Assembly: GCA_016928375.1 (NCBI GenBank)
Contig: JAFGKX010000100.1
Span: 1 to 9,851, forward strand
Direction: 5' to 3'
Length of the DNA stretch: 9,851 nucleotides
DNA from: Candidatus Omnitrophota bacterium
Lineage (GTDB): Bacteria > Omnitrophota > Gorgyraeia > JABMRG01 > JAFGKX01
In this document: positions 5,044-9,851 of the stretch, piece by piece
Numbering within the stretch: position 1 is the first letter of the stretch
How the letters are laid out: each line of letters opens with the position of its first letter
The notes under the pieces: generated by a model
The model's input: only the letters and a program-made list of their open reading frames with translations
Told to the model about the DNA's origin: nothing
Database searches by the model: none
Position numbers and translations under genes: made by a program

Positions 5044-6402
5044 TTAAAATGCTTTTTCTATAGCCTCTTTTATGTTTTCGATACCTATTAATTCCATCTT
5101 GCCGGCCAAGGCTTCTTTTATGCCGGATTTCGGCAATATACATTTTTCAAAACCCAGCCTTGCCGCTTCATTAATCCTTGACTGCACCTGAGAAACACTG
5201 CGTATTTCTCCGCCCAAACCCACTTCGCCTATAAATACCGTGCTGTTATTTGCGGGTTTATTCTTAAGGCTTGAATAAATTGCCGCGCATATTGCCAAAT
5301 CGCACCCCGGCTCGACTATCCTTAAGCCGCCCGCTATGCTTACGAATATATCGTAATTGGCCAAATTTAAAGGCACTCTTTTTTCCAGCACCGCTGTTAA
5401 AAGCAGGAGCCTGTTCAAATCTACGCCTATCGCGCGCTGCCTGCTCATGCTAAAGCTGGACGCGCTCATCAACGCCTGCACCTCGACCAAAATAGGCCTT
5501 GTGCCTTCTATTACAGGAGCGACCGTACTTCCGGGAATATTTTTCGAGCGCGCGGATAAAAACAACAAAGAAGGATTTTTTACCTCCATCAACCCTTTAT
5601 CTGTCATCTGAAAAACGCCTATTTCATTAGCCGCGCCAAACCTGTTTTTTATGCTTCTTAAAATCCTAAAATGCGTCTCTGCCTCGCCTTCAAAATATAT
5701 TACACAGTCTACCATGTGTTCCAGTATTTTAGGCCCGGCGAGCTGGCCATCCTTCGTTACATGGCCCACAATAAACATGGAAAAATTATTCTGCTTAGCC
5801 AAAACCGTCAATATTCCGGCGCATTCTTTTATTTGCGTAATTGTGCCGGCGGTCTGGGAAAAATTTTTATTATATAAAACCTGTATCGAATCTATTACAA
5901 CCACATCCGGCTTAAGGGCGCTGATATGGTCGATGATAGAAGATACTTCGGTATCATTTATTATATACAGATTATCCGCTGATACGCCGAGCCTTTCCGA
6001 ACGCAGTTTAATTTGAGCTATTGCTTCCTCGCCGCTTACATAAAGCACTCTCTTTGCCGCAGCCAGCAGCCCGCACACCTGGAGTAAGAGCGAAGATTTG
6101 CCTATGCCTGGCTCGCCGCCTATAAGGATCACGGCGCCTTTTACTACGCCGCCGCCCAAGGCCCTGTCCAATTCCCCTATTCCCGTTTTGGCCCTTATAT
6201 AATTATCCGGTTTTATATCTTTTAATTTCTGAGGTTTGCCTGAAAAAAACTCAGGCCTGTTTTTTGCCTCATCCGGAACCTGAGGCGCAAACGCCTCTTC
6301 TTCGAAGCTGTTCCATTTCTGGCATTCAGGGCATTTACCAAGCCATTTCGGGGCCTGGTATCCGCAGCTCTGACATATGAATATGGTTTTGGCAGGAGAC
6401 AC
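5044..6402 (-). CDS. radA: DNA repair protein RadA
   Basis: A RecA-like ATPase and branch-migration helicase in homologous recombination repair. The 452-residue protein is full length. It has an N-terminal four-cysteine zinc finger (C10, C13, C24, C27 in FICQSCGYQAPKWLGKCPEC), Walker A GGEPGIGKS (95-103), SGEE (123-126), Walker B VVVIDSIQ (167-174), the RadA-specific KNRFG (252-256), and a C-terminal Lon-protease-like domain (about 290-452) including GGLRIVEPGCDLA and GEVGLGGEIRSVSQ. The start is a GTG at 6402 whose first base is the last base of the mlaD TAG stop, a one-base overlap; MSPAKTIFICQ fits the usual RadA N-terminus. The overlap indicates coupled translation with mlaD, which is an odd functional partner. 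Downstream is yacL, as in Firmicutes without disA. Confidence 0.97.
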   Translation of the reverse strand: MSPAKTIFICQSCGYQAPKWLGKCPECQKWNSFEEEAFAPQVPDEAKNRPEFFSGKPQKLKDIKPDNYIRAKTGIGELDRALGGGVVKGAVILIGGEPGIGKSSLLLQVCGLLAAAKRVLYVSGEEAIAQIKLRSERLGVSADNLYIINDTEVSSIIDHISALKPDVVVIDSIQVLYNKNFSQTAGTITQIKECAGILTVLAKQNNFSMFIVGHVTKDGQLAGPKILEHMVDCVIYFEGEAETHFRILRSIKNRFGAANEIGVFQMTDKGLMEVKNPSLLFLSARSKNIPGSTVAPVIEGTRPILVEVQALMSASSFSMSRQRAIGVDLNRLLLLTAVLEKRVPLNLANYDIFVSIAGGLRIVEPGCDLAICAAIYSSLKNKPANNSTVFIGEVGLGGEIRSVSQVQSRINEAARLGFEKCILPKSGIKEALAGKMELIGIENIKEAIEKAF

Positions 6403-7067
6403 TATTTCTTCTTATCTTCCTTACGTTCCCTTGGCGGCTTATTTAACAATTTCCAGGGATGGGTTTTTATATCTTTTACCATTTCTTTTACATCGGAAGT
6501 TATTTCCGATAAATCATCATATATTTTATCTTCCATCAAAAGCTTGCCTATTGTGCCTTCACTGCTTTTTACTTTATCCAGAATAAAATTCATAGAATCC
6601 ATCATGGTATCCAGCTTAAGCACCACATCATAGGCCTTTTGCGTCATTCTCTGCATAGATATCGAATCGCATCCGTTTATAACGCCGCCGTTTTTTAAAA
6701 CAGGGCTTCCTATGGTACCTGGCAATATTTCCACGTATTTTTCGCCTATTAATCCCAGGGTGTTTATAAGAACTGTCGCATCCTCCTCAACCTTGGCGTC
6801 ATCGGTAAGCCACAGCAGCAATTCCACTTTGGTTTGGCCGGTCTGCGGGTCTTTTAATATACTGGCCTTTTTCACCTCGCCTACTTCTACGCCGGCCAGC
6901 CTTACCGGCGCTGATTCCTGCACTCCGTCGGCAAAATTAAGCAGGACATTTATATTGTAACCGGGTTTAAACAAAAAATCGCCTATAGAAAAAACCACCG
7001 CGGTCAAAAGTATAATTCCTACAAAAATAAATATACCTATCTTCAGTTCAAAACTTTCCAATTTCAT
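6402..7067 (-). CDS. mlaD: MlaD-type MCE-domain substrate-binding protein
   Basis: Periplasmic lipid-binding component of an Mla phospholipid transporter, anchored in the inner membrane. Of its 221 residues, 9-29 form a single membrane helix (KIGIFIFVGIILLTAVVFSIG). One MCE domain follows at about 36-116, with ADGVQESAPVRLAGVEVGEV (46-65) and the GLIGEKYVEILPG segment (105-117). A helical tail (about 140-200) and a basic C-terminus HPWKLLNKPPRERKEDKKK complete it. MCE rings are usually hexamers. The ATG at 7067 has AAGGTG a few bases upstream. That ribosome binding site and start form one arm of an inverted repeat (7066-7157), suggesting translational control. Last gene of the mlaEFD block; no MlaC or MlaB gene is seen. 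Its stop overlaps the radA start. Confidence 0.93.
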   Translation of the reverse strand: MKLESFELKIGIFIFVGIILLTAVVFSIGDFLFKPGYNINVLLNFADGVQESAPVRLAGVEVGEVKKASILKDPQTGQTKVELLLWLTDDAKVEEDATVLINTLGLIGEKYVEILPGTIGSPVLKNGGVINGCDSISMQRMTQKAYDVVLKLDTMMDSMNFILDKVKSSEGTIGKLLMEDKIYDDLSEITSDVKEMVKDIKTHPWKLLNKPPRERKEDKKK

Positions 7068-7157
7068 CCCGCACCTTCTTTCTATTTTATTTTTATTATT
7101 CCCGACACCTTTTAAAATATGCAGGCTAATTTTTTGAATACTCAGAAGGTGCGGGAT
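7066..7157 (-). promoter_or_regulatory. Inverted repeat that could mask the mlaD ribosome binding site
   Basis: Arms 7066-7079 and 7144-7157 are exact reverse complements over 14 bp. In the RNA the first arm starts at the last base of the mlaF stop, and the second arm (AGAAGGTGCGGGAT) covers the mlaD Shine-Dalgarno site and the first two bases of its ATG. The 64-nt loop contains a near copy of the second arm, AAAGGTGTCGGGAA (complement of about 7099-7112), that could compete for the first arm. A ribosome ending mlaF would open the hairpin. The repeat is directly seen; regulation is inference. Confidence 0.6.
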
Positions 7158-7924
7158 TATACTTCGTTTACTATTTTATTTTGTGCCGTAATAGGGCCTT
7201 CCGCAGCGCCTGTTACGAATTGTTTTACTACGGGATTATGCGTATTCTTTATCTGTTCAGGCGTGCCGGTCTCTATTATCCTGCCTTCGTACAACATGGA
7301 TATTTTACTTCCGACTTTGTAAGCGCTCACCATATCGTGCGTAACTACTATCGATGTAACCTGTAATTTATCGTGCAGATTCTTTATAAGGTCATTTACC
7401 GCGTCCGCCATTATAGGGTCAACGCCTGTTGTTGGCTCATCATATAATATAATCTTAGGCCTCACGCATATTGCCCGGGCAAGGCCCACTCTTTTTCTCA
7501 TGCCGCCGGATAATTCAGCGGGCCTTAAATTCTCGATACCGGATAAGCCTACGAGCGCCAGCGCTTCTTTTACCCGTTTTGCTATTGTCTGCGAATCCAT
7601 ATCCGTATGTTCTATCAGGTTGAATCCAACATTTTCGTATATTGTCATAGAATCAAAAAGCGCCGCGCCCTGAAATACCATCCCGAAATTCAGCCTTAAT
7701 TTATTCAGCTCTTTAGGCAAAAGTTTTGTAACATCCTGGCCGTCTATTATAACCTGGCCCGAATTCGGCTTCAGAATACCTATTATATGTTTAAGCAGAA
7801 CACTTTTGCCGCAACCGGAGCGGCCTATTATAACCGAGGTTATGCCGCTTTCTATGGTAAGATTTAAATTATTCAATACTTTATTATCTTTAAAAGATTT
7901 ATTTAAATTTATAACTTCGATCAT
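7157..7924 (-). CDS. mlaF: Mla-type ABC transporter ATPase
   Basis: Cytoplasmic ATP-hydrolysing subunit that powers lipid movement by MlaE and MlaD between inner and outer membranes. The 255-residue protein has all ABC ATPase motifs: Walker A GRSGCGKS (34-41), Q-loop at Q85, signature LSGGMRKRVGLARA (138-151), Walker B IILYDEP (158-164) followed by TTGVDP, and the H-loop histidine H196 in VVTHD. The C-terminal GTPEQIKN...PVVKQFVTG (220-239) is typical of the MlaF/TtgA2 subgroup. The ATG is 2 nt after the mlaE stop, with GGAAG about 7 nt upstream inside mlaE. The gap to mlaD is 89 bp and holds an inverted repeat, the only loose joint in this block. Confidence 0.95.
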   Translation of the reverse strand: MIEVINLNKSFKDNKVLNNLNLTIESGITSVIIGRSGCGKSVLLKHIIGILKPNSGQVIIDGQDVTKLLPKELNKLRLNFGMVFQGAALFDSMTIYENVGFNLIEHTDMDSQTIAKRVKEALALVGLSGIENLRPAELSGGMRKRVGLARAICVRPKIILYDEPTTGVDPIMADAVNDLIKNLHDKLQVTSIVVTHDMVSAYKVGSKISMLYEGRIIETGTPEQIKNTHNPVVKQFVTGAAEGPITAQNKIVNEV

Positions 7925-7926
7925 TT

Positions 7927-8712
7927 TTATCTTCCTATAAAATAAAATAACGCTGTAAAAAGGCAGTCTGCCGCAATAATTAAAATAAATGCAGTCACAA
8001 CGCTTACTGTCGTGGAGCGGCCTACGCCTTCTGCTCCGCCTTCAGTCCTGAAACCTTCATAACATCCTATTATCACGATTATTGCCGCAAATATCGCGCT
8101 TTTAAATAATCCCGTAAACACGTCTTTTAGCTGCAGGGGATTTATCGTCATGTTCATATATATGCTCGGGCTTAAGTGAAGCTTGAATACGCCTATGATA
8201 TAGCCGCCAAAAATACCTATGCAGTCAGCGTAAAGCGTTAAAAGCGGAAGCATAATCAAAAGTGCCATAAATCGCGGCACTACAAGGTATTTGATTGGAT
8301 TGGCAGCCAATGTCTCCAATGCATCTATCTGCTCCGTGACCTTCATTGTGCCTAATTCCGCTGTTATCGATGCGCCAACTCTTCCGGCGACAACTAAGCC
8401 GGTCAGCACAGGCCCGAGCTCTCTTGTCATAGACAACGCCACAAGGCTCGCTATATATATCTGCGCCGAGATTCTCTGCATCTGATACGCGCTCTGAAGC
8501 GCAAGCACCATGCCTGTAAAAAAACTTGTCAAAAATACTATCGGCAGAGATTCAACTCCAACCTTCTGCATCTGCAGCAATATCTGCCTTATCTTAAAAG
8601 GCGGAGTAAAGGCCCAAAATACGGTTTTTATCAACAAAAGCGATGTCGCGCCCGCATAGGTAAACAAATCATTGAGCCTTCTTGATACAGCCCTAGTAAT
8701 ACTTTTTTCCAT
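7927..8712 (-). CDS. mlaE: Mla-type ABC transporter permease
   Basis: Inner-membrane permease of the Mla phospholipid transporter. It is 261 residues long, the normal size. Hydrophobic segments are seen at about 55-75, 83-95, 145-172 and 200-220, plus a terminal one at 235-259. The family block RELGPVLTGLVVAGRVGASITAELGTMKVTEQIDALE runs from 97 to 133 (read as RELGPVLTGL, VVAGRVGASI, TAELGTMKVT, EQIDALE) and contains the coupling helix that docks onto the ATPase. Its GxxEGFRTEGGAEGVG region near 216-231 is also typical. The ATG at 8712 lies 8 nt after the clpC stop, with AAGG inside the end of clpC as a distant binding site, so it seems to be read with clpC. Confidence 0.95.
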   Translation of the reverse strand: MEKSITRAVSRRLNDLFTYAGATSLLLIKTVFWAFTPPFKIRQILLQMQKVGVESLPIVFLTSFFTGMVLALQSAYQMQRISAQIYIASLVALSMTRELGPVLTGLVVAGRVGASITAELGTMKVTEQIDALETLAANPIKYLVVPRFMALLIMLPLLTLYADCIGIFGGYIIGVFKLHLSPSIYMNMTINPLQLKDVFTGLFKSAIFAAIIVIIGCYEGFRTEGGAEGVGRSTTVSVVTAFILIIAADCLFTALFYFIGR

Positions 8713-8720
8713 AATATATT

Positions 8721-9851
8721 TTATACCTTATTAAAAACAAGGTGTTCTTTATCGACATCGGCTTTTACCTTCTTGATATTTTTAAAAGCCCCGGCTATTA
8801 TTTCCTCAGCCAGCGGATCCTCCAAAAGCCTCTGGATAGTCCTTTTTAACGGCCTGGCGCCGTAAATCTTGTCAAAACCTTTATCGATAATAAACTCCTT
8901 CGCTTTTTTAGTCAGCTCTATGTCTATATCCTGCTCAGCCAACCTCTCCTTTACATAGCCTACTTCTATATCAATAATATTCTGCAGGTTTTCCCTTGTA
9001 AGAGGGTGAAATACTATTGTGTCATCAAGCCTGTTTAAAAACTCCGGCTTAAATACTTTCTTAACATCCTCCAGAAGTTTGCCTTTTATTTCCTTATAGG
9101 TAAGGTCTTCTTTCTGCGCTTTAAAACCAAGCGAACCTTGCTTTTTCCATAAATCAGCGCCCACGTTCGATGTCATTATAACTACGGTGTTGCTGAAATT
9201 AACTTTTCTTCCGAATGAATCCGTAAGCCTGCCTTCCTCGAATATCTGAAGCAGTATATTAAAAACATCGGGATGCGCTTTTTCTATTTCATCCAGAAGA
9301 ACTACCGCGTAAGGCCTGCGCCTTATTTTTTCCGTTAATTGTCCGCCCTCTTCATATCCTACATACCCGGGCGGAGCGCCCACCAGCCTCGATACATTAA
9401 ATTTTTCCATATATTCGGACATATCTATTTGTATCAGCGCGTCTTCGTCTCCGAATATAAAATCCGCCAAAACACGCGCTACGAGCGTTTTACCTACGCC
9501 TGTAGGGCCTAAAAATAAAAATGACCCCACAGGGCGGCGGCGGTCTTTTATGCCCGCGCGGGAACGCCTGATTGCCTGGGCTATTGCCTTTATTGCTTCT
9601 TCCTGCCCCACTATACGTTTGTGCAGCTCCTCTTCCATTTTAAGCAGCCGCGCAGATTCTTTCTCTTCAAGGCGTATCAGCGGAATACCTGTCCACTTCG
9701 ACACTATTCTTGCTATATCTTCTTCTCCTATTTCAGGAACATGCTCTTTAACCTTGTCTTTCCATTTGGCCTTGGCTTTTTCTATATCTAATTTCATCTC
9801 TCTTTCTTTGTCTCTGAATTTAGCGGCCTTTTCAAAATCCTGCCCCTTAAC
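8721..9851 (-). CDS. clpC: ClpC-type AAA+ unfoldase, C-terminal part (5' end beyond window)
   Basis: ATP-driven unfoldase that feeds proteins to the ClpP protease. The open frame continues to the right window edge, giving 376 visible residues; an internal Met at 9797 is not the start because GQDFEKAAKFRDKERE precedes it. That sequence is a UvrB/C-type (UVR) motif between the two ATPase domains, which marks ClpC rather than ClpB. The second AAA+ domain follows: Walker A GPTGVGKT (115-122), pore loop GYVGYEEGG (162-170), Walker B VVLLDE (183-188), and sensor-2 GARPLKR (331-337). LGF at 241-243, in the place of the VGF of Bacillus ClpC, is the ClpP-docking loop. It is the first gene of a Firmicute-like clpC-radA cluster, but mlaEFD follows instead of radA directly. 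Confidence 0.96.
   Translation of the reverse strand, partial: VKGQDFEKAAKFRDKEREMKLDIEKAKAKWKDKVKEHVPEIGEEDIARIVSKWTGIPLIRLEEKESARLLKMEEELHKRIVGQEEAIKAIAQAIRRSRAGIKDRRRPVGSFLFLGPTGVGKTLVARVLADFIFGDEDALIQIDMSEYMEKFNVSRLVGAPPGYVGYEEGGQLTEKIRRRPYAVVLLDEIEKAHPDVFNILLQIFEEGRLTDSFGRKVNFSNTVVIMTSNVGADLWKKQGSLGFKAQKEDLTYKEIKGKLLEDVKKVFKPEFLNRLDDTIVFHPLTRENLQNIIDIEVGYVKERLAEQDIDIELTKKAKEFIIDKGFDKIYGARPLKRTIQRLLEDPLAEEIIAGAFKNIKKVKADVDKEHLVFNKV

Noticed and set aside
9795..9797. ATG at 9797 as the start of a short ClpB/ClpC protein
   Set aside because: The same frame stays open to the window edge and encodes a UVR motif (GQDFEKAAKFRDKERE) immediately upstream, so the gene is simply cut by the window.

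Overview
The window holds thirteen protein genes, all on the minus strand, so it reads right to left as one long, mostly tightly packed gene string. The source looks like a moderately AT-rich, Gram-negative-type (diderm) bacterium from a little-cultured phylum. An Mla-type lipid transport module implies an outer membrane, while the backbone order clpC - radA - yacL - ispD - ispF - cysE - cysS is the order known from Bacillus and relatives. A small exported protein with an LCLRPMA sequence after its signal peptide, together with abundant short palindromic repeats, reminds me of Omnitrophota (former OP3). That assignment is inference, not proof. The standard genetic code is used.

In transcription order: the 3' part of clpC (9851-8721), mlaE (8712-7927), mlaF (7924-7157), mlaD (7067-6402), radA (6402-5044), yacL-like PIN/TRAM gene (5024-3999), then a 240-bp gap with repeats and a promoter. 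Next come an AbrB-type antitoxin gene (3732-3478), a RelE-like toxin gene (3473-3171), an unrecognised exported protein (3168-2473), ispD (2476-1772), a nested palindromic repeat, ispF (1680-1222), cysE (1209-541), a 340-bp gap made almost entirely of two palindromic elements, and the first 65 codons of cysS (197-1).

Functionally the string combines protein quality control (ClpC), outer-membrane lipid trafficking (MlaEFD), DNA repair (RadA), a membrane-anchored PIN nuclease, two steps of MEP isoprenoid synthesis (IspD, IspF), and cysteine synthesis and charging (CysE, CysS). Compared with Bacillus, mlaEFD sits between clpC and radA, disA and gltX are absent, and a toxin-antitoxin module plus an unknown exported protein sits between yacL and ispD. 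Because that cassette is joined to ispD by an ATGA overlap and has the best promoter in the window, it may now drive the essential isp/cys genes.

The most unusual features are non-coding: a 14-bp perfect inverted repeat that would bury the mlaD ribosome binding site and start codon, with a second competing partner between the arms; a ~200-bp nested palindrome just after cysE; a 95-bp palindromic element present twice in opposite orientation, each copy at a gene edge; and a palindrome invaded by a smaller palindrome that also supplies the last codons and stop of ispD. No tRNA, rRNA, CRISPR array or transposase gene is visible.
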